Assembly (NCBI RefSeq): GCF_000208745.1 | Contig: NC_030858.1 | Span: 21,286,177 to 21,350,176, forward strand | From: Theobroma cacao | Lineage: Eukaryota; Streptophyta; Magnoliopsida; Malvales; Malvaceae | Direction of reading: 5' to 3' | DNA: 64,000 nucleotides | Position numbers and translations under genes: made by a program | Notes under the pieces: model-generated | The model's input: only the letters and a program-made list of their open reading frames with translations | Databases searched by the model: none | Told to the model about the DNA's origin: nothing | Shown: positions 1 to 10,851 of the stretch, piece after piece | Layout of the letters: each line of letters opens with the position of its first letter | Numbering within the stretch: position 1 is the first letter of the stretch

Positions 1-1068
1 AAAACACTAACATAACTTAAAATCAAATTAATCTAACTTCATTCTCTCTCCATACCCATTTGGGCAACCATGAATTCACCATGAAAACATGAAATCTAAC
101 TGTGGAAAATAAGGAGAAAAGCATGGGAAAGGTAGATCACAAGTCAAAATCAAGAAATTTTACCTTTGATTACTTGATTCCTTGAAATCCACCAATTTTC
201 CTTTAATTTCCCACCTAGGTTTCTTGTTTTTTCCTTTCCTCCTATTGTTCTTCCTTTTTCTTTGTTTGGCCGGCCATGTAAAAGAAAATTGGCTGATTTT
301 TTATGCTTATTTTAAAGCTATAAATAATGACTATAAACTTGACACATGTCACCTTATTATTGGTCCATGTGTCATTTCTTAACTATTAAGCTTTCTCTCT
401 CCACCACACATTATTCAAGGGTCAAAAATGCTGATGGGTGAAGACCTTGTGCTGAAAAAATGCTCTGAGGGTGCAAAATTACCGTTTTGCCCCCGGGGTG
501 GCAAAATTACATTTTTTCCCCAAAAACTGAAAAATTGCCCATAGACATATTTTTCATCCCTTATAGTCATACCATTCTCCAATTTGTCAAATATGATCTA
601 AATTCTCTCAAAATCTCAAATTTTGTCTGCGGGTGGAAAAATTACGATTTTGCCCCTACACTCCAAAAATCACCGAAATTAAACTTTTTCACTGCCAAAC
701 CTCAAATTATACTCCAATACTCAAATCATACTCCAATAAGTTAAATAGGGCCAAAAAAATCTTTTTTAAAAATTCTCAGTTTGTCCCCAAGTGGCAAATG
801 ACCATTTTGCCCCTAGACAGTGAAAATTTCGGTTTGACTCCAAATTGATCCTCGAACTCTGAATTACCATTTTGAGTCATCCCTGAACTGTGAAACTCTT
901 AATTTTACCTCAAAATTTCTATTTGAACTAGTTCGAGGCTTAATCGACTTAATGGTACCATTAGGGGCAATATCGTCTTTTAACGATTCCTCGAACTTTC
1001 TAAACATGCAAACATTTTATTGAGCATGTAAATGACGTCGTAATTATTTTATAGAACAGGGTTTGACA
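1..1068 (-). mobile_element. LTR of family 1 (copy A), terminal part
   Basis: This is the last ~1.07 kb of a family-1 LTR; the rest lies left of the window. It matches the minus-orientation copy at 40700-41580 in order: the stretch ending CATGGGAAAGGTAGATCAC, the GGCCGGCC-type word, repeated 'tttgccc' stretches, then a TTTGACA terminus at 1068. It sits inside the 3' LTR of the copia element, whose sequence resumes at 1069. The adjoining 5 bp (ATCTA, 1069-1073) would be one copy of the target duplication; the other cannot be seen. Confidence 0.75.
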
Positions 1069-1781
1069 ATCTAGATGTGATGAGTAGCTAATTCATCAAT
1101 CCACTAGGCCTAGATTAATCGCCAATCTTCTTGAAATCACTAGAAGTGTTGTTAATGCTATGAACTCCATTATTTGGATATATGTTCCCAGATGTTCATC
1201 TCAATTATAATCCCAAAATACGGAGTCTAGATCAACGTTTTATGATCATACTCATGGTAAATCAAAGATTATAAGGAGATTAAACATGAGTCCACTATCC
1301 ATCAAGATTTTGGTTTTACTATAAGCAAATGCATAAGTGTGAGATCAAGATTTAGGTAACGGTAAAACTTAAATTTGATTCTTACATGATTCCAATTCAT
1401 GTTATAGTGTCATTACTCGAAGTCAACCATTTCAATGATTTGAGACTCATCATTCCCTTGAAATGAATCCCATTCATTTCGTTGGAAGTAATCTGAACAC
1501 TACAGCCTTAACATAATAAAGTGGCCAACTTTATTATATGGTTGTGAACAATTTTTTTAGATTCAATTAAAATACATGTCTCCTATGTATGACTCTTCAT
1601 ACAAATGTATTCTAATATCTTAATAGAATCTTGGTACCTTAACAACTAGATAATGAATGCTTACTAAAACAAACTCTTCGTCTTATTATCAAAATGTACT
1701 TTCATTACAAATAAATTTAATGAATTTAAGCATGAGAATATACTTGCTTTCCAGGGCACCATATTCTCAAAATTCCTAATA
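1069..1781 (-). mobile_element. 3' LTR of copia element 1 (part)
   Basis: This segment aligns base for base, with scattered substitutions, to 12099-12815, the start of the 5' LTR on the other side of the element. Shared landmarks are GATGTGATGAGTA, ATATGTTCCCAGATGTTCAT and CCAGGGCACCATATTCTC. On the minus strand the LTR begins TATTAGGAATTTTG at 1781, probably a decayed TGTTAG start. Family-1 copy A was inserted at 1068/1069, so the rest of this LTR is displaced beyond the window. Confidence 0.85.
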
Positions 1782-1782
1782 A

Positions 1783-1796
1783 TCTCCCACTTTCCC
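1783..1796 (-). promoter_or_regulatory. Polypurine tract of copia element 1
   Basis: The minus strand reads GGGAAAGTGGGAGA directly before the LTR start at 1781. A purine run abutting the 3' LTR is the plus-strand priming site of LTR retrotransposons. It confirms the element's orientation and the left LTR boundary. Confidence 0.8.
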
Positions 1797-2787
1797 TAAA
1801 GCAAGTATGACATATCCCTCATTCCAAGACCTTCTAAGTGACCATCGAAACTCTTTTGTGTTAAAGTCTTTGTGAATGGATCGGCTAGGTTTTGCTCTAT
1901 TGGAATTTTCTTGTCAAGCCCAACTCTACAATATGTTTATTATGTCATTCTTACATAAGAATGCATGTTTGCTTACTTGGGTACCTCGGAAATTGTTAAA
2001 GGACGACAATGTACCAAATGGTACCATTAAGTTGAATTAAGCCTAGAACTAGTCCAAATAGAGATTTTAAGATGAAATTAAGAATTTTAAAACCCTAGAA
2101 TGACTTAAAATGGTGATTCGAAGTTCGAGCACCGATTTGGAGTCAAATTAGAATTTTCATGACTTAGGGGCAAAATGGTCATTTTGCCACCTGAGGTTAA
2201 GATGTGAGTGTTGGATGAAATTTTTGACTAAGATTGATCATTTGGAGTATAATTTGAGTTTGAGAAGTGAAAATTTTTAATTCCGACATTTTTTCGAGCA
2301 TAGGGGTAAAATAGTCATTTTGCCACCCTAGGGGCAAAATTGTAATTTTACACCACCCAACACTTGTCCAGCACATAGATTTTACCCAATATTATCATGG
2401 ATAATTGAGAAAATTTAAGTAGTGGAGAGAGATTGCTTAATGGCTAAGTATGACACATGGACCAATGGAATGGTGACATGTGTCAAATTTATATCCATTT
2501 ATTTTTTGGCTTAAAAATCAGCATAAAATCAGCCCATTTCTCTTCATATGGCCGGCCAAAGCAAGAACGAAGAAAGAAAAGAAAGAATAAGAACCCTAGG
2601 GTAAAAATTCAAGGGAAAAGTGTGAAAATTCAAGTAATCAAGCAATCAAAGGTAAAATTTCTTGATTTTGACTTGTGATCTACCTTTCCCATGCATTATT
2701 TTGCATTTTCCATGGTTGAATCACAAGATATCATGAAGGATTCATGGCTGACAGAATTTAGAGAGAGAAGATTTGATGATTTTATTT

Positions 2788-2943
2788 NNNNNNNNNNNNN
2801 NNNNNNNNNNNNNNNNNNNNNNNNNNNNNNNNNNNNNNNNNNNNNNNNNNNNNNNNNNNNNNNNNNNNNNNNNNNNNNNNNNNNNNNNNNNNNNNNNNNN
2901 NNNNNNNNNNNNNNNNNNNNNNNNNNNNNNNNNNNNNNNNNNN
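2788..2943. other. Assembly gap (156 N) inside solo LTR B
   Basis: The flanks align to about 40620-40720 of copy F, where only some 50 bp separate the matching sequences. The true missing length is therefore probably smaller than the N run. Reading frames drawn across it are meaningless. Confidence 0.95.
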
Positions 2944-4009
2944 TTGGTGATGTGTAGCATGAAAATCAAGCAAGAAAAATTCATGTTCTTCCATCACCCA
3001 TCATTGGCCGAATTCTCCATGTGGAATATTGAGGATGATTTTGATTTTATTTCAAGTGATTTGGTTAGGAATTAGTGATTTATGGTGTGAGAATCAAGTA
3101 GGAAAAATTATAGTGTTGATGCACCCACCATGGCCAAATTTTCCAAGAGAAAATATGAGGATGATTTGGCCATATTTCAAGTTATTTAATTTGTGTTTGA
3201 TGATTTGGAGTATTGGGAGAAAAATAGAATTATTTCGAGTTGAATTGGACGTATTGGCCAATAATCGGGTGATAGATCGAATTAGGCCAATACCGTTTTA
3301 TTTAGGTACACAATTGAATTTGTGTAGAACACCATATTTATAGTTACTAGAGTATTTTACATTCCATTTCATGCATTAGGATAAAGCCTGAATTGGTTTT
3401 ATAACAATTTAGCACAGATGTAGCAAATGGCTTATTGTGCATTATGTCTAGGTGGTGAGCATTCTGACAAAAGTAAAGAGATAGTACCCGAGGATCAAGA
3501 ATCGAAGTACTCGAAATTCGATTCCCATTACAGTGAGTAACCTTACTATCATCTTAATTATCTAAAGTGATTTTTATCCGACTTTTTGATTTTATGGAAA
3601 ATGAGTTTAAATGGCAAATCTTTATTTTTTATAAGCAAAGTGTGATTAAATGAAAATGATTTTATAAAATTGTCTTGAAATTGAAAGATGGTTTTGAAAA
3701 TGGAGTAATTGGAGACTAAATTATTGTGTTATAAATCATGATTTGAATTGTATGGCTTATGATAATATTTGCATGAATGGCTAAATTGGTATTTATGTTG
3801 AAAATGTATGAACTGTTAATTTGCCTTGAGAGGCTGTAAAATAAAATAATTGCCATGTCATGCTATTGCAAATTTTATTGTATGGTGGGTTTAGTCGCTG
3901 CAGTGGACGGGTTCTGTGAACCAGCCTATTATAGGGGCACGGTAACCCTATTATATTCATACCTCAATATGAGAGACGCGGATGGATAACTCCTGAGGTT
4001 AACACTTTA

Positions 4010-4049
4010 GAGTTCACTTCACGCCAAACCACCACGTGAGAGTGAACTC
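4010..4049. repeat. Conserved 40-bp inverted repeat in family-1 LTR
   Basis: Arms GAGTTCAC (4010-4017) and GTGAACTC (4042-4049) flank an inner CACG/CGTG pair. The same structure with identical span occurs at 15353-15392 (copy C) and 39558-39597 (copy F), and with one arm mutated at 18437-18476 (copy D). Conservation in four copies suggests an RNA hairpin or paired binding site. Function is unknown. Confidence 0.75.
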
Positions 4050-5021
4050 AACCAACGCTAAGGAACGGCTATATTTTCAAAATAAAAACATGATTTATGT
4101 GTACATAACTTTTTAACAGCCTTAGCGGTCTTGGTTGGGATAGCCCTCGACCAAGGTATCTCTGATAACTAAGTATGAAAATGATTTTGGCACGAGCCAA
4201 AGCTTTTAAGAAATTCATAAGCCATGTTGATTACTCGATTTATATGAATTGATTTTATTTGGTTAAAATGAGTTAAAAGGTGATGAATTACAGTATGTTA
4301 AATTATTTTATTTGTCTCCATTTACTCAATTTTAAATATTTTAGATGGTATTTGTTCACTCACTGGGATTATATAATCTCACCACCCTCCTTTCCACCCC
4401 TTTCAAGCTTAGGATAGTCGGTAGATAGCTCACTTTGTTGAGGGCTACAGTTGGACTTGCATCCTCAAAAACTATAAGTTTACTGCTTTTAATACTTTTG
4501 GTCAATCGTGGGCCCACGTGTCACTGCAAATTTAAATTTCATACTTTGGTTATCTGTATTATAGTATGTATGAATTTTTTCTCTTTTACGCTAAAAAAAT
4601 TATTTATCGGTAACTCTATAAATATTGTTTTATAAGAAAATAGAATATTTTATTGAATATTTTTATTATATTCAAATAGTTATAGTTTCACTTTAAATTA
4701 ATGTTTTAGACATCTAAACTTATTTTTTATTATGAAATATGTGTTTTCCACTTGCATACTACATTTTTAGCTAGTTTCGAGATTTTTGAGGAAAAATGAC
4801 CAAAATGCCCCTATGAGGAAAAAATTATTTTTCTATTGTTTTGATTTGGAAATAGTTTATAATCTCTCAAAATATGATACTTAACAACTGTTGGTCATAA
4901 GGGAGGTGCGAACACTGATATTAGAGCCTTGCGAGGTTTCGATTAGCATTCCGGGTAATGAATGTCTATCGGGACGTTGCGGTGGTTGTCACGGGCTCGA
5001 GGGGAGTACCGGGTCGTGACA

Positions 5022-5747
5022 TTTCTTCACATTTAGTTCTTCACGTTCTATGGTCTCTCGAGTGAAATGATATTTCCTTTCAATATGTTTTGCTGCTTTA
5101 TGATTTCACGGTTCTTTTGAGTTAGCCACTACTCCACTGTTATCACAATAGAGTGTAATAGGCTTGTCCACATCTGGAATTACTTCAAGGTCCATAAGGA
5201 ACTTACGGAGCCATACAGCTTCCTTTGCTGCTTCACAAGCTGCAACATACTCTACCTCCATAGTAGAGTCTGCAATACAAGATTGCTTTACACTCCTCCA
5301 AACTATGGCTCCTCCTCCAATGGTGAAAACAGATCCTGATGTTGATTTTCTAGAATCAACATCAGACTGAAAATCTGAATCAGTGTACCCTGTCGCTACA
5401 AGGTCACTTCCAGAGTATACAAGCATGTAATTCTTCGTTCTACGAAGATATTTAAAAAAGCACTTGACTGCAGTCCAGTGCTCCACGCCTAGGTTTAACT
5501 GAAATCTACTAACCAATCCAATTGCATAGCAAATGTCTAGCCTAGTGCATAGCATAGCATACATGAGACTTCCAACAATAGATGCATATGGAATCTGTCT
5601 CATGTTTTCAACTTCCTTTGGAGTTTTAGGTGACATCTCTTTAGAAAGTTTAATTCCATGTCTAGAAGGCATAAAACCCTTCTTGGAATCTTGTATAGCA
5701 AACTTGGCCAAAATCTTGTCTATGTAGGATGCTTGAGATAATGCTAT
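5022..5747 (-). pseudogene. Copia element 1: RNase H region (broken)
   Basis: The minus strand encodes a Ty1/copia RNase H: the TDSDFQSD segment with its acidic residues, SRKSTSG, VEYVAACEAAKEAVWLR and the C-terminal YCDNSG stretch. This is the last pol domain and degrades the RNA of the RNA-DNA hybrid during reverse transcription. The frame has a TGA near 5106 where relatives continue, and a TAG near 5748 separates it from the reverse transcriptase. The tail is cut by solo LTR B at the TTTCT duplication; a remnant continues at 1797-1911. It is non-functional. Confidence 0.88.
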
Positions 5748-6629
5748 CTACTTGTTCTTACGATCCCTTATAAGTTTGATCCCTAGAACATAGCTAGTTT
5801 CTCCTAAATCCTTCATATTGAATTGTTGGTTCAGCCAACCTTTAACTGTTGATAACATTCCTATATCATTCCCAATGAGTAGAATGTCATCAACATAAAG
5901 GACTAGAAAAACAACCTTTTTATCCTGTATCCTTTTATAAACACATGGTTCGTCAACATTTTGCTGGAAATCGTATGATTTCATAGCAGTATCAAATCGT
6001 ATGTTCCAAGACCTAGATGCTTGCTTAAGTCCACAGATAGACCTATGTAATTCACAAACCTTATGCTCGTGGCCCTTTTTAATGAAACCTTTTGGTTAAG
6101 CCATATAAATGTGCTCTTCAAGATCTCCATTTAAAAATGAGGTCTTGACATCCATTTTCCATATCTCATAACCAAGATGTGCGGCTATGGATAGGAGGAT
6201 CCTGATGGATTTAAGCATAGCAACCGATGATAAGGTTTCCTCATAGTCAATCCATTTTCTTTGGGTAAAACCCTTGGCCACTAGTCTAGCCTTGAAGGTC
6301 TCTACCTTCCCATCACTTCCTCTTTTTCTCCTGTAAATCCATTTGCACCCTATAGGTTTTATCCCTTTAAGTGGATCTACTAGAGTCCAGACTTTATTAG
6401 AATCCATGGAGTCCAACTCAGATTTCATTGCCTTATGCCATTCTTCAACATCAACATTGTTCATAGCTTTCTTATATGTTATAGGATCATATTCATGTTC
6501 GTCTGAGAGTGCAATCATGTTTTCTCCCACACCCATGTATCTTTCTGGTTGTCTCACAACCCTCCCACTACGTCGTGGCACCCCTATTTGATGTTCAGTT
6601 TGTGTTTCTGTTTCAACCCTTGAATTAGA
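5748..6629 (-). pseudogene. Copia element 1: reverse transcriptase (broken)
   Basis: The minus strand carries the copia RT_2 domain. The linker begins at the RRSGRVVRQPERY segment, followed by EWHKAMKSELDSM, GCKWIYRRKRGSDG, FKARLVAKGFTQ and MDVKTSFLNGDLEE, and then LVLYVDDILLIGND containing the YVDD polymerase motif (near 5890). The reading frame ends at a TAA near 6096 within the RT core and resumes beyond it, so no intact polymerase can be made. The order IN-RT-RNaseH identifies Ty1/copia (Pseudoviridae-type) rather than gypsy. Confidence 0.9.
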
Positions 6630-7904
6630 CTATGTTATGATATCTTCATAATTAACTCTTAAATCTAAAGGATCAAACAATTCTTCTAAGGCAATTTCAC
6701 TTCTAGGTTTATGATTTCTCATAAACTCTTCCTCTAAGAAAGTGGCATTCGCACTAACAAAAACTTTCTTATCATGAGGACTATAAAAGTAATAACCTTT
6801 TGTTCCCTTTGGATATCCTACAAACAAGCACACCTCAGTCTTTGGCTCCATCTTTGTGGACTCAAGCTTTAAAACATGGGCAGGACACCCCTAAGTTCGC
6901 AGATGACGTAAAGATGATTTACGCCCTGTCCACAACTCCCTTGGTGTCTTAGGCACAGCCTTAGATAGAGCAAAATTAAGCAAGTACTGAGCAATTTGCA
7001 TACAATATCCCCAGAATGAGATTTGAAGGTTAGCATAGGACATCATTGATCTAACCATTTCTAAAAGAGTCCTATTTCTTCTTTCAGCTACACCATTATG
7101 TTGAGGTGTTCTTGGCATTGACAAATTAGAAATTATCCCATTGTCAGTAAGATATTGCTGAAATTCATTTGATAAATACTCACCTCCCCGATCTGATCGA
7201 AGTTGTTTCAATGGATTGCCTAGTTGCTTTTCAACTTCGGCATTGAATTCTTTGAACTTTTCAAAGGATTCACTTTTTCTGTGCATTAAATACATAAAGC
7301 CATGTCTCGAATAATCATCAATAAAAGTTATGAAATATTCATAACCTTCTCTAGCTTCTACGTTCATTAGTCCACACACATTTGTGTGCACCAAGTCTAG
7401 AGCGTTTGGCATTCTATTACCTTTTGCCTTGAAAGGCCCTTTAGTCATTTTAGCTTCAATACAAGACTCACATACTGGCAAAGGACACTCAACCATGTTT
7501 GGTAGAGTACCATCCTTTATAAGCCTATTGAGTCTATTTTGATTTATATGACCTAAAGACAGATGCCAAAGATAATTTTGATTTATACTAAATTCTTTGA
7601 CTCTTTCAGTTTCAAATCGTATTGCTTCTATAGCATTTGTAGAATAAGTCATAGGCTCAAGGAAATAAAGATTATATCTTACAATTCCAGAACAAATAAA
7701 ATCTTTATTCAAATAAATAGTGAGTGTCTCACTAAAATAAACTGAATATCCAGACTTTATTAGACAAAAGAAAGAAATCAAATTTCTATAAGTCTCTGAA
7801 ATGTAATAAACATTTTCCAAAACTAAGCTACGACCATAAGGAAATTGAAGAATAATGGCTCCCACTGCTAATGCTGAAACGAAGGTTCCATTTGCCATCC
7901 TCAT
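6630..7904 (-). pseudogene. Copia element 1: integrase (broken)
   Basis: The minus strand encodes a GAG-pre-integrase zinc region (H and H of LWHLSLGHINQNR, then CESC) followed by the rve catalytic core with YFITFIDDYSR, RSDRGGEY and GVAERRNRTLLEM. Copia integrases have an aspartate in the 'HTDVCG' position; here it reads HTNVCG, so the first residue of the D,D(35)E triad is lost. A TAG near 6891 interrupts the C-terminal region, and the segment 6630-6851 (GYPKGTKGYYFYSP) ends at another TAG. Strand transfer activity is not expected. Confidence 0.9.
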
Positions 7905-8063
7905 CTGAAACTACCCTTTACTCAGTTTTCTCCTTCGTTGAAACCCCTATAAAGAATTGCAAACATGGTTAGTGGCTCCAAAATCTACTATCCAAGTATC
8001 TGTAGAATCAACCACTAAACAAGCTTCTAACATATTTAGAAAACCCATACCTTGTTTATTCTT
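7905..8063 (-). pseudogene. Copia element 1: protease relic
   Basis: Between the gag knuckle and the integrase the minus strand reads TDTWIVDFGATNH. This matches the copia aspartic-protease active-site neighbourhood, which is normally DSG or DTG; here the serine position is phenylalanine. The stretch is short and no complete protease frame can be read. Confidence 0.7.
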
Positions 8064-8878
8064 CTAGATTTCTTCAAGGTAGACCTTGCAATTTTGCCTC
8101 CAATGTCCTTTCACACCATAATGGAAACATTTTCCTTTGGTGTTGTCTTTTGAAGTAGTCTTTTTCTTCATGGGCTTTTTCTTTGCTCCCACTAAGCCCT
8201 TAGAAATCTTTTTATTTCCAATTATCTTTTTTTTACCCTTGGGTTTAGGCTTAGAAGTGGAAATTGCGTGTGCTTTAGGCTTCTTTTTCAAATCAAGAAC
8301 CTCTTCCACATTTTGAAGATCATTCATTAGCCCACTTAGGGTGTAATCCCTAGTGTGCAGTTCATAATCCAATTTGAATTGTGAAAATGACAAATTCAAG
8401 CTATGAACAATCATTGATATTTGTGTTTTCGCATCTATCTCAACACCATTTAGTTCTACCTCATTGAGATAAGAGATCACTTTCAGCATGTAATCTCTAA
8501 CTGGCTCCCCAAGTTCTGCTTAAGGTCCTTACAAGCATTGATTGCTTTCACCTTAGCAGATCTAGTTTTCGTACCAAACATCTCATGTAGGTGCAACATT
8601 ATGTCAACAGCATTACCCATGCCTTCATGCTGCTTTTCCAATATATTGTTCATAGAGGCCAGTATATAGCATTTAGCCAACTCATTTGCATCATGCCACT
8701 TCTTATGATATTCAATAACTTGTGGAGTTGATTGGGGAGTCAGTGCTTCAGGCTCATGGTCAGAAAGAACCCATGTGATCTTGTCATAATTAAGGACAAT
8801 ATTAAGGTTTCTTTTCCATTCAAAGTAGTTATCACCATTTAGAGTGCATTTGTTCAATAAAATTGAAAGTGGATTCAT
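8064..8878 (-). pseudogene. Copia element 1: gag (frameshifted)
   Basis: The start is chosen at 8878 (MNPLSILLNK), preceding the FEWKRNLNIVL segment typical of copia gag N termini. A single-base shift near 8505-8512 breaks the frame after KDLKQNLG; the downstream part (MLKVISYLNEVEL) continues into a lysine-rich region and a zinc knuckle near 8090-8130. The knuckle reads CFHYGVKGHWRQNC, with tyrosine in place of the second cysteine of the CCHC box. Gag forms the particle and binds genomic RNA; neither is likely here. Confidence 0.85.
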
Positions 8879-10837
8879 ATTTGTGATGCAAATATGTTTA
8901 TGAAAGTACATTTGAAATTATGTAAGCATACTAGTTATTCATAGACTTTGAACATTTCATGAGGCATGTATGCAAGATAACAATATATAAAACCCTATAA
9001 ATTATATTATTAGTTCGATGGTTATCTACCTTTCTGTAATAAATTAACCGACTATGGGCCGTGAGAATTTACTTCCAAGTAAACTGAGACCCTCCCACTT
9101 TAACTATGTTACCCAGTATCTTCATACTTAACATGGTTAAGGAGCGCCTTCATTTGGTCCACGAAGTTTACTAATAGAGCTACTGTAGGCAAGTTAATAG
9201 TAAATTCATGTTGAGTGTAACAACCATTGTTTCATTCTTTTAAGCTCCTTACTTAGTTAGCCTCTATGGGAGGTCTCACTTCATAATCCACCTAAAAGGA
9301 TTTATCCTTTCGGAGACCCAGTCCATCATGATCTAGATTCATGTCCACCTGTAGGGAGTGACATGTTTCACATGCCAATGGGCCAACAATGGAAACCGTG
9401 GACTCTAGGATTACTAGCATCCTCTCCCACTCAATATTTTTATACTTAGGGTTTTGACTTTTTTACTGGATTTTCTAGATGCATATTTAGAATATCTTAA
9501 GTTAAATTAGGGGCTTGGTTATGTTTCCAACTAAACGCTTTTAGTATATAACTAAGTCCATATTACCATCTTGTCTAGATGTGATTTATTTTCCTATATT
9601 CATTCTGTATCTCATAGTATAAAACTCCTTTTAAATTAAAATACATACTGTATGCATGGCATTCCTTAAGAGATGTTGGCAACTTAATTCTAGATGACAT
9701 GTTTTCAAGCATACAAATAATATCTAATATCATTCATATAAATACATATAAATATTTATATATATATATAATAAGCCACATTAATGTCCATCTTAGAAAA
9801 AATAAAATAAAATTACAACTTGTAATTCTCTTCAATCTTACTTGCTTCCGCTGCTTGTTAGGATCACATCCATTTGGCACTCTTTTGAATTTTATGACTA
9901 TTTAAAAATCTTTAATTTTAATTTTAATTTTAACTCAATTTGAGAAAATAATAAAACAATTTTTTGTCCAATTAATTAATCTCATTAATTAATACCAAAA
10001 TAATATATATTTTTTAATCCAAGGCTAAAATTAATTTTCCAAAAATAAAAAAAATAAGAAAAAATTTTAAGAATATATATAATAATATTTAAATATATAT
10101 ATTTTTAAAATAATTTTATTAAAAAAAATTAAAAAGGGGCCCACCCTAATGGGCTGTTGCCCAAAAGCCCAAGGGTGGGCTGCTGCCTTGTGGCAGCACT
10201 TGCTATTGCCCAGCAACATGTACTGCTATCCGGCAGCAGCACACTGCTACTATGTGCTGTCCAGTAGCACACAGCAGGTGCTCTGTGTTGCCCAGCAGCA
10301 CACTTACCCCTCTTTTCCCCTATCCTCCTTTTTTTTTAATGAAAAAATATTCTAATAACATAAAATATATATTTTTATAATAACAGAATTTTAATATAAG
10401 AAAAACTCTTTTTCTTTACAAAAAGATAAATACAAGAAAAACTCCTTTTTCAAAAAAAATAATAGTCAAAAAAAATAGAGAGACCAAATATTACCTAATT
10501 ACCTTTTTCCTTTTGTCTTTGAACTTCTTTCTCCATGAATGCACCAAATACATCAAGAAATATTAAAATTACATGGGTTTTCCTAGTTACATAAATCTAA
10601 GGAAAAATAATAAAAAAAATCAAGAAGGAAACATGGCGATGATAGGCCACCCTTCTTGTTACATAACAAAAAAAAAAATGTTACATGTAAAATTTTCTAG
10701 GACAATTAATGTGGCAAAAACCTTGAATCATGCATTATAACATACAACCATATATTGATCACATCAAAATAGTTAAACATATGCAAAAGTGCCAACCATG
10801 CAAAATAAATATAGGAAACAAACTTGCAATTATCCCT
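8879..10837 (-). other. Leader region of copia element 1
   Basis: This ~1.96-kb AT-rich non-coding stretch lies between the primer-binding site and gag. It has a TA-rich block (9720-10110) and, at 10151-10305, a cluster of GCAGCA/TGCTGC words, several arranged as imperfect TGCT...AGCA palindromes centred at about 10208, 10231, 10262 and 10293. I see no open reading frame of note. Confidence 0.6.
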
Positions 10838-10849
10838 GCTCTGATACCA
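10838..10849 (-). promoter_or_regulatory. Primer-binding site of copia element 1 (tRNA-iMet)
   Basis: The minus strand reads TGGTATCAGAGC, the standard complement of the 3' end of plant initiator tRNA-Met. It lies 2 bp inside the LTR end (TGTTGG at 10852 on the plus strand). This fixes the right-hand LTR as the 5' LTR. Confidence 0.9.
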
Positions 10850-10851
10850 AT

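Larger units (their letters stand above)
1912..5021 (+). mobile_element. Solo LTR of family 1 (copy B), 3.11 kb, TSD TTTCT
   Basis: It begins TGTCAAGCCC and ends GGGTCGTGACA, and is flanked by perfect 5-bp duplications TTTCT (1907-1911 and 5022-5026). It is the reverse complement of copy F (38587-41580) over its whole length. There is no internal region, so it is a solo LTR left by LTR-LTR recombination. It splits the 3' part of the copia-1 pol relic: the text on either side joins at the duplication. Landmarks are a GGCCGGCC-containing stretch near 2550, an inverted repeat at 4010-4049, and TTCACTCACTGGG at 4355-4367. The 156 N at 2788-2943 lie within it. LTRs of this length with TGTCACGACC ends suggest Ty3/gypsy, but that is inference. 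Confidence 0.92.

Noticed and set aside
2457..2678. Lys/Arg-rich 73-residue frame, repeated at 40814-41035 on the other strand
   Set aside because: It is the same stretch of the family-1 LTR in two copies. Conservation follows from repeat copying, and neighbouring copies have stops.
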